A stretch of 64,000 nucleotides of DNA. Source: Lysobacteraceae bacterium PS02065. Lineage in GTDB: Bacteria > Pseudomonadota > Gammaproteobacteria > Xanthomonadales > Rhodanobacteraceae. The notes under the pieces are model-generated. The model searched no databases and was not told the DNA's origin. It saw nothing but the letters and a program-made list of their open reading frames with translations. Shown here in pieces: positions 29,449 through 41,355 of the stretch. Both the position numbers and the translations under genes were made by a program. Every line of letters starts with the position of its first letter. Within the stretch, counting starts at the first letter, position 1. The stretch lies in assembly GCA_029959555.1 (NCBI GenBank), contig JASCPI010000015.1, positions 1-64,000 on the forward strand. The letters are read 5' to 3'.

Positions 29449-31647
29449 TCAGGGGGCTGCGGCCTCGAAGCCCGCGCGCAGGATCGTCTCGTCGAAGGTC
29501 ATCAGGACGACGCGGCCGACACCGCTGCCGGCCGGATACGCGGCGATGGGCTGCCCCACGGCCGCGATACCTCGCGAGAGCGCGAGTCCGAACGGTGTAC
29601 CCCATGGACCGCCACCGCCCGGCACGGAGCCGCCCGCGACGATGCCCCAGCTGCCGATGCTGCCGTTCCCCCGCGCGAGGAACACCGACATCACACCGCC
29701 CTGCAGGCTCACGCATGCGATGTCCGTCCCGTCCATCGCGATCGCCTTGCAGCCGCCCGGCACGACGAAGCCGTTGCGGCGGACCTCGCCGTAAGACCGC
29801 CATGCATCCGCTTCGTAGCGCATGACGTGGCCTATCGAGCTCCCCGTGTCGTCGTTGCCGGGAATCATGACCCAGGCACCCGACGAGGCGCCTGCGACAC
29901 CACTGGGCGAAAAATTCAGCGGATACGGCAGGCTCCCCGTATCCAGGTACTGGTCGCCCGCCCCGTTCCGACGAAAGGTCGACAAGCCAGCCAGCAATCC
30001 GCTGCCGCTCAGCACCGCGTGCGTGCCGACACCGATCGACTGGAAACCGTTGGCCCAGGTACCGATGAGCTGCGTCTGCAGCGGCACGGCGCCACGCACG
30101 TCGAAGATGGCGATCTCCGAACGCGCGAGGCCACTGACGGCGGCCTCGCGCGACACCGCCAGGGTGCCGGCATCGGCGGAGATCGCGAGACCGATGCGGG
30201 AGGCATCGCCGTCGATCGGCGACAGCGCAACGCCGTAGGGCTGCGGATCGGCCTGGCCTCCGCCGAACAGCGTCACGTCGGCGACGCTGCGCGCAGGTGT
30301 CGAATGCGAGGAAAGGATCGCCACGTCGTACCCCCCCACGACCATGCGCCTCCCGAATCCCCGCAGGAGCGAAGGGCCCGAAGGAAGATGCGGCGAAACG
30401 GACGAGGGCAGCGTCGAGCCTGCCAGGGCCTGCCGCCAGACGCCACCGGATCCGACGTCCCGCCCCGCGAGTCCGGGTGCGCCGATCCACAGGCGATGTC
30501 CGAAAGCCGCGATGCTCGTGCCGAAAGCGGCACCTTGCAGGTCGGCGACGCCGCCCGCGAGGCCGTAGGCCTGCCACGCGCCCGAAGGGATCCGTTCGAA
30601 GGCCTGTGCGCCGGCCAGCACGCGACCGCCGCTGACGGCAAGGGCCGTCTCGGCGAGGGGCGCAGCAAGCACGACCCGAAGCGAGCCGTCGCCGTCACGC
30701 TCCATGATCTGCATCGTGCGGGATTCCGGCGGCCCCGGCTCGACCTTCGCGACGGCGACGCGATCACCGTCCGTCGAGAACCGCCTGACGCCGGACAGCG
30801 TCTGCCGCGCGATCCAGTGCTCGGCCGATTGCTCATAGACGACCAGGTCCGCGCCGCTCCACGCTCCCGAACTGCCTCCCGCGTAGAGACGCCCACCCGC
30901 GAGCGCGACGGCAGCCTTCGGCCGCCCCACCGTGGCCTCGGTGCGCCAGTTGCCCTCGTCGTCGAGCCTCATCGTGCGGCAGCCGACGCTGTCCATGCAC
31001 GTCGCGATGCGCTCGCCGTCGGTGGTGGTGAAGTATTCGTGGAACCCGAGCGGTGCCTCGATGCGGTAACCCGCCGGCTCCCACGACGACGTGCCCGGTA
31101 CGTGCCTGAAGCTCTCCACACCGCCGCCGAGCATCCGGGAGACGGACGAGGTGACCATCAATCCTCCGCGCAGCGACACGCGGATGCCGAGCGAGGTGAC
31201 GCCCGAAGGTGGCAGGATGGCCTGTTCCAGCAGCCACGCGTCGCCGTCGCGACGGAACACGTCGATGCGTCCCCCGCCGGCAGCATCCGGCAGGCCGACG
31301 GCAATGCGCTGCGCGTCGGCGTCGACGAAGATGCGCGCACCGTCGTCCAGCGAGCCCGTCATGAGCACCTCGGGTGCGGACCAGCCTTCGGCCACGGGTC
31401 GCCGCATCATCACGACGGGCCCTTGCAATGCATGGCCGGCATAGGCGCTGACTGCGACATCCCCGGCCATCGAAACCCCGACGAGGTCGCGACGCGGCAC
31501 CTCGACGCCGGGAGGCTCGATCGTCCCGATCGGCCATGCACCACCCGTGATCTGCGCCGCGACAGGGATGGCGAACGACACCGCACCGGATGACGCCATC
31601 CACATCAGGCACCGGAACCCGCGCGCGATCGCCTCCTGACGTTCCAT
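29449..31647 (-). CDS. Exported FG-GAP-like propeller protein with GFE tail
   Basis: 732 residues. A signal peptide with an extended n-region ends near PVAAQ. The mature part has repeating blades such as [21 protein letters not shown] and [21 protein letters not shown], resembling integrin-alpha FG-GAP repeats. No catalytic motif is seen. It ends [14 protein letters not shown], a copy of the tag shared by exported proteins in this window. The ATG at 31647 is preceded by GGGGGAG only two to three bases away, an unusually short spacing; an in-frame ATG at residue 15 could be used instead. Confidence 0.8.
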   Translation of the reverse strand: MERQEAIARGFRCLMWMASSGAVSFAIPVAAQITGGAWPIGTIEPPGVEVPRRDLVGVSMAGDVAVSAYAGHALQGPVVMMRRPVAEGWSAPEVLMTGSLDDGARIFVDADAQRIAVGLPDAAGGGRIDVFRRDGDAWLLEQAILPPSGVTSLGIRVSLRGGLMVTSSVSRMLGGGVESFRHVPGTSSWEPAGYRIEAPLGFHEYFTTTDGERIATCMDSVGCRTMRLDDEGNWRTEATVGRPKAAVALAGGRLYAGGSSGAWSGADLVVYEQSAEHWIARQTLSGVRRFSTDGDRVAVAKVEPGPPESRTMQIMERDGDGSLRVVLAAPLAETALAVSGGRVLAGAQAFERIPSGAWQAYGLAGGVADLQGAAFGTSIAAFGHRLWIGAPGLAGRDVGSGGVWRQALAGSTLPSSVSPHLPSGPSLLRGFGRRMVVGGYDVAILSSHSTPARSVADVTLFGGGQADPQPYGVALSPIDGDASRIGLAISADAGTLAVSREAAVSGLARSEIAIFDVRGAVPLQTQLIGTWANGFQSIGVGTHAVLSGSGLLAGLSTFRRNGAGDQYLDTGSLPYPLNFSPSGVAGASSGAWVMIPGNDDTGSSIGHVMRYEADAWRSYGEVRRNGFVVPGGCKAIAMDGTDIACVSLQGGVMSVFLARGNGSIGSWGIVAGGSVPGGGGPWGTPFGLALSRGIAAVGQPIAAYPAGSGVGRVVLMTFDETILRAGFEAAAP

Positions 31648-31806
31648 TGCTCCCCCGTCGACTCCAGCACTTCCCCGGCCATGGTAGGTACGCGCCGGAC
31701 GACGTACAAGCAACGCTCCCCGTTGCGGGACAACCCGTATCCGGCGCGTCCGACGATCGTCACGGGCGCGTGCCAGAATGAGCGTTTGCCACCTCGCGGA
31801 AAGACC

Positions 31807-33810
<2,004 letters not shown>

Positions 33811-33910
33811 CGACGCGCACGCACGGGTGAACCCGCGGTTGCCGAGCGGTCGCGGACGGCACAGACTGCGCGACCGGCTGCTCGAGGCCGCGGCAACAGG
33901 GTCGCTCACG

Positions 33911-35440
33911 ATGATGACGCGCACGACGCGCTGGCGCAGGCTCGCATGGGCCGTCGCCTCCGCACTCGCCGGCGTTCCCGCCGTCTCCGGCGCCGTCGAC
34001 GTGCCGATGTCGTGGCCGCTGCCGCACGAGGATCGCACGGCGATGACACCGTTGCGCGCGGCGATCGAGGCCATGCGAGTGCCTCCCCGCCCCGGCACGG
34101 ACGCCCGCGCTTCACGCGTGGTCGAGGTCACCCGATGCGAGGACGACGAGGATCCCGGAAGCCTGCGCCATGCGGTCGTCAACGCGCTCGCCGGCGACGT
34201 GATCGACCTGCGCGCGCTGGCCTGCAGCACGATCACGCTGGCCGGAGCACTCGAGTCGGAGGTCGACGACCTCTGGTTTCGTGGCCCGGGGGCCGATGCC
34301 CTGACCCTCGACGGCGGCGGCGTCGACCGCATCCTGTTCCAGCGTGGCGGCGGCACGCTCACGATCGAGAACCTCACACTCGCCAACGGGCGCACGCTGG
34401 CCGAAGGCAACGACATCGCCTACGGCGGCTGCATCGCCGCGGCGAGCGACGTCAAGCTCGTCGGCAGCCACGTGCGCGACTGCTGGGCCCAGGGCGTCGG
34501 TGCGTACGGTGGCGCGATCCTGTCGGGCGTGCTGACCATGAAAGGCAGCACGATCTCGGGCAGCACCGCGTTCGGCGATCATCCCGTCAACGGCACCGCG
34601 GCCTACGGTGGCGCCGCGTTCGCCTACGGCATCGACATGGTCGACAGCACGATCACCGGCAACCGTGCGATCGGCACGCACAATCCGCCGTTGACCCACT
34701 GGGAGATCGGCGGCGGCCTTTTCGTCGCGCGCAACGGCGGCCGCATCGAGCGTTCGACGATCGACAGCAACTACGCGATGCGCTTCGCCGGCGGGCTCGC
34801 CCAGGAAGACGACCTCACCCTCGTCAACAGCACGATCTCGGGCAACGTCGCGCGCGACGACGACGGCGGCGGCATCCGCGTCAAGCAGGTCACGTCGATG
34901 ACGATCCTCAACTCGACGATCACCGCGAACACGGCGGGCACGTACGGCGGCGGCATCGCGTTCCGCACGTTGTCGACGTCCGGCGGCCTGGTCAGCTCGA
35001 TCGTCGCCGGCAACACCTCGGGCGACGGCAGCGACGTCTCGGCCGTGACGGCGGTCGAACTGTCCGGATCGCACAATCTCGTCGGCGGCATCCAGGCCCT
35101 GGTCTCGGTACCGGCCGACACGCTGTCGGGCGATCCGCACCTGCTGCCGCTGGCCGACAACGGCGGACACACACGCACGCATGCGCTCGCGCAGGGCAGC
35201 CCGGCCCTCGACGCGGGAGCCAACATCGGCGCACTCGCGAGCGACCAGCGCGGCCTCGGCTTCCCGCGCGAAGCCGGTGATGCCGCCGACATCGGTGCAT
35301 TCGAGGGCCAGCAAGGCACCGCTCCCGTGGGCGACACGGTCGCCCTGCCCGCGACCGGTCGCCAGCAGGCGGGTTGGCTCGCGGCCATGCTCGGCGTGGC
35401 CGGAGCACTGGCCCTGCGCAGGCGAAAGCGGCTGTCCTGA
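33911..35440 (+). CDS. Exported right-handed beta-helix protein with LPATG-type tail
   Basis: 509 residues: signal peptide (ending SGA), an N-terminal domain, then many parallel beta-helix turns rich in N-S-T-I-S-G-N (GSTISGSTAFG, VNSTISGNVAR, LNSTITANTAG), and near the end LADNGGHTRTHALAQGSPALDAG, a common end-cap of such proteins. The last 31 residues are a sorting-like signal: LPATG, then a hydrophobic helix (GWLAAMLGVAGALAL) and RRRKR. It is probably surface-exposed. Start ATG 33911 (or 33914); Shine-Dalgarno weak. No sortase or exosortase is in the window. Confidence 0.85.
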   Translation: MMTRTTRWRRLAWAVASALAGVPAVSGAVDVPMSWPLPHEDRTAMTPLRAAIEAMRVPPRPGTDARASRVVEVTRCEDDEDPGSLRHAVVNALAGDVIDLRALACSTITLAGALESEVDDLWFRGPGADALTLDGGGVDRILFQRGGGTLTIENLTLANGRTLAEGNDIAYGGCIAAASDVKLVGSHVRDCWAQGVGAYGGAILSGVLTMKGSTISGSTAFGDHPVNGTAAYGGAAFAYGIDMVDSTITGNRAIGTHNPPLTHWEIGGGLFVARNGGRIERSTIDSNYAMRFAGGLAQEDDLTLVNSTISGNVARDDDGGGIRVKQVTSMTILNSTITANTAGTYGGGIAFRTLSTSGGLVSSIVAGNTSGDGSDVSAVTAVELSGSHNLVGGIQALVSVPADTLSGDPHLLPLADNGGHTRTHALAQGSPALDAGANIGALASDQRGLGFPREAGDAADIGAFEGQQGTAPVGDTVALPATGRQQAGWLAAMLGVAGALALRRRKRLS

Positions 35441-35490
35441 CGTCGCCTGCGGCGCGACACCGCGATTGCGCGCCCCGGAACCGTCCCCAT

Positions 35491-37305
35491 ATGCCGCACG
35501 TGCCCACACCCGACACCCCTTCGCCCGAACGCCGTACCACGCTCGTCGAGGCCTTCCGGCGCATGGCACCGGACCTGTGGACGTACCGCTGGCGCATCGG
35601 CCTCGCCCTCGTGTTCCTGGTCGTGGCCAAGCTCGCCACGATCGGCGTGCCGCTCGTGCTCAAGGAACTCGTCGACGCACTCGACGTGGACCCGCTGCCC
35701 GTCGCGGCGCCGCTCATGCTGCTGGTCGCCTACGGCGCGCTGCGGTTGTCGACGACCCTGTTCCAGGAACTGCGCGGTGTCGTCTTCGCGCGCGTGCTCG
35801 CGCGCACGTCGCGGCGCATCACGCTGCGCGTGTTCGAGCATCTGCACGCGCTGAGCCTGCGCTTCCACCTCGACCGTCGCACCGGCGGCGTCGCGCGCGA
35901 CGTCGAGCGCGGCATGACGGCCGTATCGGACCTGCTCGACTGGACCATCTACACGATCCTGCCGACCCTGCTCGAAGTCACCGTGGTCTGCACGATCCTC
36001 GTCGTGCGCTACGACTGGGGCTTCGCGATCATCACGCTGGCGACGCTCGCGGCGTTCATCGCGTTCACGTTCGCGATCACCGAATGGCGCCTGCGCTACT
36101 ACCGCGCGGCCAACGAGGCCGACAGCCAGGCCAACACGCACGCGGTCGACTCGCTGCTCAACTACGAGACGGTCAAGTACTTCGGCAACGAAGGCCACGA
36201 ACAGCGCCGCTACGACGCCAGCCTCGTGCGCTACGAGGAGGCCACGGTCAAGAGTCTCAAGACGCTGGCCGTGCTCAACGTCGGCCAGGCCACCATCGTC
36301 TCGACCGGCCTCGCGCTGCTGCTGTGGCGCGCCGCGGAAGGCGTGGTCGCAGGCACGATGACGCTCGGCGACCTCGTGCTCGTCAACGCGTTCCTGATCC
36401 AGCTCGCGATGCCGCTCAACTACCTCGGCATGGTCTACCGCGAGATCAAGCAGGCGCTGACCAACCTCGAGCGCATGTTCGGCCTGCTCGACGAGCATCA
36501 GGACATCGCCGACCGGCCCGACGCACACGCGCTCGCGGTACGCGGCGGCGAGGTGCGCTTCGAGCACGTCGACTTCGGCTACGACGCCAACCGCGCGATC
36601 CTGCACGACGTCGACGTCGTGATACCCGCCGGCCGCACGCTCGCGGTCGTCGGCACGACCGGCGCGGGCAAGTCGACCCTCGCGCGACTGCTGTTCCGCT
36701 TCTACGACGTCACCGGCGGGCGCATCACGATCGACGGCCAGGACCTGCGCGACGTGACCCAGCGCTCGCTGCGCGACGCGATCGGCATCGTTCCGCAGGA
36801 CACGGTGCTGTTCAACGACACGATCCGCTACAACATCGCCTACGGCCGCCCGGGCGCGACGCAGGACGAGATCGTCGAGGCGGCGCGCGCGGCGCACGTG
36901 CACGCGTTCATCGAGTCGCTGCCCGACGGCTACGACACCAAGGTCGGCGAACGCGGCCTCAAGTTGTCGGGCGGCGAGAAGCAGCGCGTCGCGATCGCGC
37001 GCACGCTGCTCAAGGATCCCGCGATCCTCGTCTTCGACGAGGCAACCTCGGCGCTCGACACGCGCACCGAGAAGATCATCCAGGGCGAACTCGCCGACAT
37101 CGCGCGCCAGCGCACGACGCTCGTGATCGCGCATCGCCTGTCGACGATCGTGCACGCCGACGAGATCATCGTGCTCGAGCATGGCCGCATCGTCGAACGC
37201 GGCACGCACGCGCAGCTGCTCGCACACGAAGGCCGTTACGCACAGCTCTGGACGATGCAGCGACGCGAAGATGCGGGCGCGAACGAGGCGCTGCAGCCCG
37301 GCTGA
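35491..37305 (+). CDS. Atm1-type ABC exporter, fused permease and ATPase
   Basis: 604 residues: a six-helix permease (residues about 30-330) and an ATPase with Walker A GTTGAGKST (about 388), signature LSGGEKQR and Walker B ILVFDEATSALD. The permease carries ANTHAVDSLLNYETVKYFGNE, the hallmark of the ATM1/HMT1 mitochondrial-type subfamily, which exports glutathione-linked sulfur compounds or metal conjugates. A role in glutathione/persulfide export or metal tolerance is inferred from family. The next features are tRNA genes, 108 bp on. Confidence 0.92.
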   Translation: MPHVPTPDTPSPERRTTLVEAFRRMAPDLWTYRWRIGLALVFLVVAKLATIGVPLVLKELVDALDVDPLPVAAPLMLLVAYGALRLSTTLFQELRGVVFARVLARTSRRITLRVFEHLHALSLRFHLDRRTGGVARDVERGMTAVSDLLDWTIYTILPTLLEVTVVCTILVVRYDWGFAIITLATLAAFIAFTFAITEWRLRYYRAANEADSQANTHAVDSLLNYETVKYFGNEGHEQRRYDASLVRYEEATVKSLKTLAVLNVGQATIVSTGLALLLWRAAEGVVAGTMTLGDLVLVNAFLIQLAMPLNYLGMVYREIKQALTNLERMFGLLDEHQDIADRPDAHALAVRGGEVRFEHVDFGYDANRAILHDVDVVIPAGRTLAVVGTTGAGKSTLARLLFRFYDVTGGRITIDGQDLRDVTQRSLRDAIGIVPQDTVLFNDTIRYNIAYGRPGATQDEIVEAARAAHVHAFIESLPDGYDTKVGERGLKLSGGEKQRVAIARTLLKDPAILVFDEATSALDTRTEKIIQGELADIARQRTTLVIAHRLSTIVHADEIIVLEHGRIVERGTHAQLLAHEGRYAQLWTMQRREDAGANEALQPG

Positions 37306-37372
37306 TCACGTGCGAGGATGACGTCGTCGTGCGCTTCACGCGATGCGTCGCGAAGAATGTTCGCGGAAAGTG

Positions 37373-37401
37373 TTGACGACCTCCCCGCTACTCACTATTC
37401 T
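37373..37401 (+). promoter_or_regulatory. Sigma-70 promoter of the tRNA cluster
   Basis: TTGACG (37373-37378) and TATTCT (37396-37401) are separated by exactly 17 bases, with a GC-rich discriminator (GCGCCTCC) before the tRNA-Ala 5' end. GC-rich discriminators are typical of stable-RNA promoters under stringent control. Confidence 0.82.
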
Positions 37402-37413
37402 CTTGCGCCTCCC

Positions 37414-37489
<76 letters not shown>

Positions 37490-37510
37490 GATTCAAAGGT
37501 TTCTCTATAC

Positions 37511-37586
37511 GTCCCCATCGTCTAGAGGCCCAGGACACCGCCCTTTCACGGCAGTAACAGGGGTTCGAATCCCCTTGGGGACGCCA
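37511..37586 (+). tRNA. tRNA-Glu (anticodon UUC)
   Basis: A 76-base tRNA with encoded CCA. The acceptor stem is GTCCCCA/TGGGGAC, the anticodon loop CTTTCAC gives TTC, and the T arm has GGTTCGAATCC. It lies 21 bases after tRNA-Ala and is probably co-transcribed with it. Confidence 0.97.
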
Positions 37587-37592
37587 GGGAAA

Positions 37593-37608
37593 CCTCGCTT
37601 CGGCGAGG
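37593..37608 (+). terminator. Hairpin after tRNA-Glu
   Basis: CCTCGC-TTCG-GCGAGG is a stable stem with a UUCG-type tetraloop. The downstream sequence CTCTCTGG is not a true T tract, so this may be an attenuator or processing hairpin rather than a full terminator. Confidence 0.5.
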
Positions 37609-37660
37609 CTCTCTGGAGAGACTGAAGCGGTTGGCGCAGGATGCGCAAAGAGGAAAATGC

Positions 37661-37737
37661 GGAGCGGTAGTTCAGTTGGTTAGAATGCTGGCCTGTCACG
37701 CCGGAGGTCGCGGGTTCGAGTCCCGTCCGCTCCGCCA
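37661..37737 (+). tRNA. tRNA-Asp (anticodon GUC), copy 1
   Basis: A 77-base tRNA with encoded CCA. The acceptor stem is GGAGCGG/CCGCTCC, and the anticodon loop CTGTCAC gives GTC. It is identical to the second copy at 37872. Confidence 0.97.
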
Positions 37738-37785
37738 CTTTTCCAAGGTTGCACGCGGTGCCCGATGCCATCGGTCACCGACAAG

Positions 37786-37807
37786 CCCCGCCCTCGCGGG
37801 GTTTTTT
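37786..37807 (+). terminator. Rho-independent terminator between tRNA-Asp copies
   Basis: CCCCGC-CCTC-GCGGGG is followed by TTTTTT, a canonical terminator 48 bases after tRNA-Asp copy 1. The second copy therefore needs read-through or its own promoter. Confidence 0.88.
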
Positions 37808-37871
37808 GTGGGCGCGCCACGGCGCGCCGACGACATGGAGCGACACACGCAGGACGCGACGAAGCACGCGT

Positions 37872-37948
37872 GGAGCGGTAGTTCAGTTGGTTAGAATGCT
37901 GGCCTGTCACGCCGGAGGTCGCGGGTTCGAGTCCCGTCCGCTCCGCCA
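37872..37948 (+). tRNA. tRNA-Asp (anticodon GUC), copy 2
   Basis: Identical in all 77 bases to copy 1, with encoded CCA. It is preceded by a strong terminator and followed by another hairpin. The surrounding spacers are not alike, so the duplication covers the tRNA and only a few flanking bases. Confidence 0.97.
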
Positions 37949-37960
37949 TCGCGATCGAGA

Positions 37961-37976
37961 CCCCGCCACGGCGGGG
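37961..37976 (+). terminator. Terminator after tRNA-Asp copy 2
   Basis: CCCCGC-CACG-GCGGGG followed by TTTCGCGTTT: a strong stem with an interrupted T tract, ending the tRNA cluster. Confidence 0.7.
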
Positions 37977-38121
37977 TTTCGCGTTTCAGGGCTGCGCATT
38001 CCGACGCCACTGTTTCGATGGCGGCGACACAGCATCGCGCATGCACACGTCGATACGTGCCGACCGCCGGCCTATCGTCACGCTGGCGCCCGCACTCCCG
38101 ACGGGCCTTCCCGATCCCTAC

Positions 38122-38832
38122 ATGTCCATCCCGATGCGCTACACGCCCGGCCCGCTGCAGCCATTCGGCGAGCAAGGCCTTTCGATGCGCCTGCGACTGC
38201 CGCTGCCGACGCATCCGCGCGGCCTCGTCGTGCTGCTTCACGGTGTGGGCGGCAACGAGACGAACCTCGCCTCTCTCGGGAACGAGGTCGACAAGGACAT
38301 CGTCGTCGTGCTCGCGCGAGGCCCGCGCGCGCTGGGCCCCGACCAGTTCGGCTGGTTCCGCGTCGGCTTCACGGCGAACGGTCCGCAGATCGATGCCGAT
38401 GAAGCCGAGACGAGCCGCCGGATGCTCGTCGAGGCGATCGCGGCGTTCCAGTCGCAGCACGGCCTCGCACCGCGCGACACCGTCGTCGCGGGCTTCAGCC
38501 AGGGCGGCATCCTCTCGGCGAGCGTGGCCTTGTCGGCGCCGGAACGCGTGGCCGGCTTCGGTCTGCTGTGCGGACGCATCCTGCCCGAACTGGCGCCCCG
38601 CATCGCGCCACGCGAGCATCTGATCGGGCTGCGTGCGTTCGTGGGCCACGGACGAGAAGACACCAAGCTGCCCGTCGCGTGGGCGCAGCGTGCCGCAGCG
38701 CTGCTCGACACGCTCGGCGTGACACACGAAACGCATCTGTACGCGGGCGGCCACGGCATCGACGACGCGATGCGCGACGACCTGCTGGCCTGGCTGGATC
38801 TCGTGCTGCCGGCGCGCCGCACCGCCGCGTGA
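38122..38832 (+). CDS. Carboxylesterase/phospholipase family alpha/beta hydrolase
   Basis: About 236 residues. GLVVLLHGVGGNE marks the oxyanion region, GFSQGG the nucleophile Ser, GREDTKLPV the Asp loop and GGHGIDD the catalytic His. It fits the small cytoplasmic esterase family (YpfH/LYPLA type). The ATG at 38122 matches the start of the conserved fold; an in-frame ATG at 38041 would add 27 residues that do not look like a signal peptide. No clear Shine-Dalgarno is seen at either. Confidence 0.85.
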   Translation: MSIPMRYTPGPLQPFGEQGLSMRLRLPLPTHPRGLVVLLHGVGGNETNLASLGNEVDKDIVVVLARGPRALGPDQFGWFRVGFTANGPQIDADEAETSRRMLVEAIAAFQSQHGLAPRDTVVAGFSQGGILSASVALSAPERVAGFGLLCGRILPELAPRIAPREHLIGLRAFVGHGREDTKLPVAWAQRAAALLDTLGVTHETHLYAGGHGIDDAMRDDLLAWLDLVLPARRTAA

Positions 38833-38838
38833 CGCGCC

Positions 38839-39333
38839 TCAGACCGCTTCGCGCACGCTGCTGTCGAGCGATGCGGGAGCGGGCTCGAGCGTGCCGATCG
38901 AATGCCCCTGGCCGGCGAGGTACTCGAGCCAGCGGTTGAGGAACGAGTTCATGCGCACCCGACGCTGGAACACGTTGCGCGCGGGCGGCAGCGGACCGAG
39001 CACGCGCGAAAGATAAGGATCGGCGTGGTAGCGCAGCACCTCGGCGACATGCGCGTCGCGGTACATGCGCAGGTAGGCCGACGGCGCCGGCTGGCCGGTC
39101 TCGCCGTCGACGAACGCGTAGGTCATGTGCAGGTCGAGCGTGTAGCGATGGTGCTCGATGACCTCGAGGCAGACGTCGAGCTGGTCGTCGACCGACGACA
39201 CGTAGCGCCCCGCGGCGAGGCGCTGCGGGGCGAACAGCTTCGCGAGGCGGTGGTAGTTCTCCGCATACATGCCCATGAGCCACGCGAAGCGGCTCGGCAG
39301 GATGTTGTCGCGATCGGTGAACGGGCTCGACAT
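38839..39333 (-). CDS. DUF1249 (YqiB-like) protein
   Basis: 164 residues. The N-terminal LPSRFAWLMGMYAENYHRLAKLF and the HHRYTLDLHMTYAF and YRDAHVAEVL segments match DUF1249, cytoplasmic proteins found across gammaproteobacteria (E. coli YqiB). Function is unknown. The C-terminal 30 residues beyond the conserved domain are Ala/Pro/Ser-rich. Its stop is only 7 bases from the stop of the convergent esterase. Confidence 0.88.
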   Translation of the reverse strand: MSSPFTDRDNILPSRFAWLMGMYAENYHRLAKLFAPQRLAAGRYVSSVDDQLDVCLEVIEHHRYTLDLHMTYAFVDGETGQPAPSAYLRMYRDAHVAEVLRYHADPYLSRVLGPLPPARNVFQRRVRMNSFLNRWLEYLAGQGHSIGTLEPAPASLDSSVREAV

Positions 39334-39395
39334 GGATCGATCATAGCATCGCGCCGCACGCACCCTGCCCGCTTCGGCGACGCGATGCGGACGGC

Positions 39396-40211
39396 TCAGA
39401 ACATGTGCTTGTCGATTCCGAGCTGCGAGAGGATCTTGCTCGCGATCTCCTCGATCGAGGTGTGCGTGGTGCTCTGCACCGGGATGCCGTCGCGGCGGAA
39501 CAGCTTGTCGGCGAGCTCGAGTTCGCGCTTGCACTGCTCGAGCTTGGCGTAGCGGCTGCCCGGGCGGCGCGCCTCGCGCACCTGGGCGAGGCGCTGCGCA
39601 TCGATGCTGAGGCCGTAGAGCTTCTTCTTGTGCGGTACGAGGCGCTTCGGGAACTCGAGGTTCTCGAGGTCTTCCTCGGTGAGCGGGTAGTTCGCCGCCT
39701 TCACGCCGTAGTGCAGCGCCATGTACAGGCAGGTCGGCGTCTTGCCGACGCGCGACACGCCGACCAGGATCACGTCGGCGTCGTCGTAACGCACGTCGAT
39801 GCCGTCGTCATGGGTGAGCGCGTAGTTGGTCGCGTTGATGCGCGCCTCGTACTCGTCGAAGTTGGTGAGTCCGTGGGCCTTGCCGACGCGCGGCGAGCGC
39901 GAAGTCCCGAGCTCCTCCTCGAGCGGCGCGATGAACGGCGCGAACACGTCGAGCATGAGCGCCCCGCTGGTCGCGACGATGTCGCTGAGGCGCTGGTCCA
40001 TGATCGTGTTGACGACGATCGGCCGCAGGCCGTCCTGCGCCTGGGCGATCCTGATGCGACGCGCGGCCTGCTCGGCCTTGTCCTCGGCGTCGACGAACGG
40101 GATGCGGTAGGTATCGAGCTCCACGCCTTCGAACTGCGTCAGCACGCTGTGGCCGATCGTCTCGGCAGTGATGCCGGTGCCATCGGAAATGAAGAAGACG
40201 GTGCGGCGCAT
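39396..40211 (-). CDS. ppsR: PEP synthase regulatory kinase/pyrophosphorylase
   Basis: 271 residues of the DUF299/PSRP family. It has VFFISDGTGITAETIGHSVL at the N-terminus and the P-loop-like GVSRVGKTPTCLYMALHYG with ANYPL about 20 residues on. It inactivates PEP synthase by ADP-dependent phosphorylation of a Thr and reactivates it by phosphorolysis. The target gene ppsA is on the opposite strand at 46784, separated by exported proteins and a regulator. The ATG at 40211 has GGAG five bases upstream; the longer frame from 40238 is less likely. Confidence 0.96.
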   Translation of the reverse strand: MRRTVFFISDGTGITAETIGHSVLTQFEGVELDTYRIPFVDAEDKAEQAARRIRIAQAQDGLRPIVVNTIMDQRLSDIVATSGALMLDVFAPFIAPLEEELGTSRSPRVGKAHGLTNFDEYEARINATNYALTHDDGIDVRYDDADVILVGVSRVGKTPTCLYMALHYGVKAANYPLTEEDLENLEFPKRLVPHKKKLYGLSIDAQRLAQVREARRPGSRYAKLEQCKRELELADKLFRRDGIPVQSTTHTSIEEIASKILSQLGIDKHMF

Positions 40212-40394
40212 GGGCACTCCCGTGGGATGTCGGGGCACAGTCTATGCAATCGTGGCCGGCACGACACGTCGGCCGGCCGCGCGGAAGAAAACGCCTGCAT
40301 CGCCCCCGGTTCGATGGTCGCCGCACGTTCGTCGTACCGACCGTGCAGCCCCCTCACCGTGCCGGCATCCCGCCGGCGATGCAGGCACCCGACG

Positions 40395-41345
40395 TCATCC
40401 GGGCGGGAATCCCGGACAGCTCAGCGCCGGGGGAAACACGTAACGCTCGCTGGCGATGTCGAACGTGGCCTCGAACGGCACGCTGACCGAACCGTTCGCG
40501 AGCGTCGCGGTGACGGTGGCGCGCACGCGCCCGTCGGACAGATCGCCGAACGTGATCGAGGCCTCGCCGAGCAGCCCCGCGATGAAGCTGCCGCTGACCG
40601 AACCGAGCTGCGAGACCTGCACGATGTCGCCGCCGGTGCCCGCGGCATCGACGCCGAGATCCAGGCGCAGGAACTCGAAGGCATCGCCTTCGCGCATCGC
40701 GCTGATCGTGATGCTGCGGCCGCCGTCGGGACGGTCCTGATGGATCGCGTAGTTGTTGCCGGGCGCGTCGAGGTCGTAGTCGGTCGCGACACCGCCGGCG
40801 GTCGCATGGACCTGACCGTCGCCGAGGCCTTGCGTGTTGAGCGGCAGCACGCCCTGCCAGCGCACGGCCGCGAACGTGCCGAGACGGTCGACGAACTGCT
40901 GCACGCCGCCGACGCTGTGCTGGCAGGCCTCGATGAGCACGAGGCTTTCCTCGACCGGCACGAACACGGCGAGACCGCCGCGACGCTCGTCCTCGCGTGG
41001 CACGCGCACGCTCGGCGACTGGGCGAACGCGACATCGTCGGGCGTGAAGCGGAACGCCGCGCCGGCCGCCTCCATGTCGAACGGCGCCGGCGGCGCGACG
41101 TCGAGACGCTCGATGCCGAAAACGGTCGGTGCGTCGACCGCGCCGGCAGGCACCACGAGCTGCGCCCCGCACAGGCGCAGGCTGCCGCCTTGTGCGTCGA
41201 TCGTGGCCTGCACGGGCGCGCAGCCGTCGAAACCGTCGAACATCACGATCGGGTCGGTCTGCGCGGAAGCGTGCACGCCGAGAGAAGCCAGCAGCACAGC
41301 GCCGATCATCCCGCTGATGCGGCGGCGGGAAGCGTTCGTCGTCAT
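40395..41345 (-). CDS. Exported ZU5-like domain protein with FDGFD tag
   Basis: 316 residues with a signal peptide (ending ASA). Right after it comes DPIVMFDGFDGCAP, an N-terminal version of the GFD/GFE tag that other exported proteins carry at the C-terminus. The mature part begins with GGSLRLCGAQLVVPAGAV, resembling a ZU5-type module, and is otherwise beta-rich. It is 10 bp downstream of the LVIVD-repeat gene on the same strand, so the two form a unit. Function unknown. Confidence 0.75.
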   Translation of the reverse strand: MTTNASRRRISGMIGAVLLASLGVHASAQTDPIVMFDGFDGCAPVQATIDAQGGSLRLCGAQLVVPAGAVDAPTVFGIERLDVAPPAPFDMEAAGAAFRFTPDDVAFAQSPSVRVPREDERRGGLAVFVPVEESLVLIEACQHSVGGVQQFVDRLGTFAAVRWQGVLPLNTQGLGDGQVHATAGGVATDYDLDAPGNNYAIHQDRPDGGRSITISAMREGDAFEFLRLDLGVDAAGTGGDIVQVSQLGSVSGSFIAGLLGEASITFGDLSDGRVRATVTATLANGSVSVPFEATFDIASERYVFPPALSCPGFPPG

Positions 41346-41355
41346 CGTGCAGCCC

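Noticed and set aside
35491..37305. Atm1-type exporter as part of an iron-sulfur assembly operon
   Set aside because: No isc or suf genes are adjacent; the subfamily motif alone does not support that context.
37661..37948. Duplicated tRNA-Asp as attachment sites of an integrated element
   Set aside because: Only 134 bases separate the two copies and they hold just a terminator. No integrase or element genes are present.
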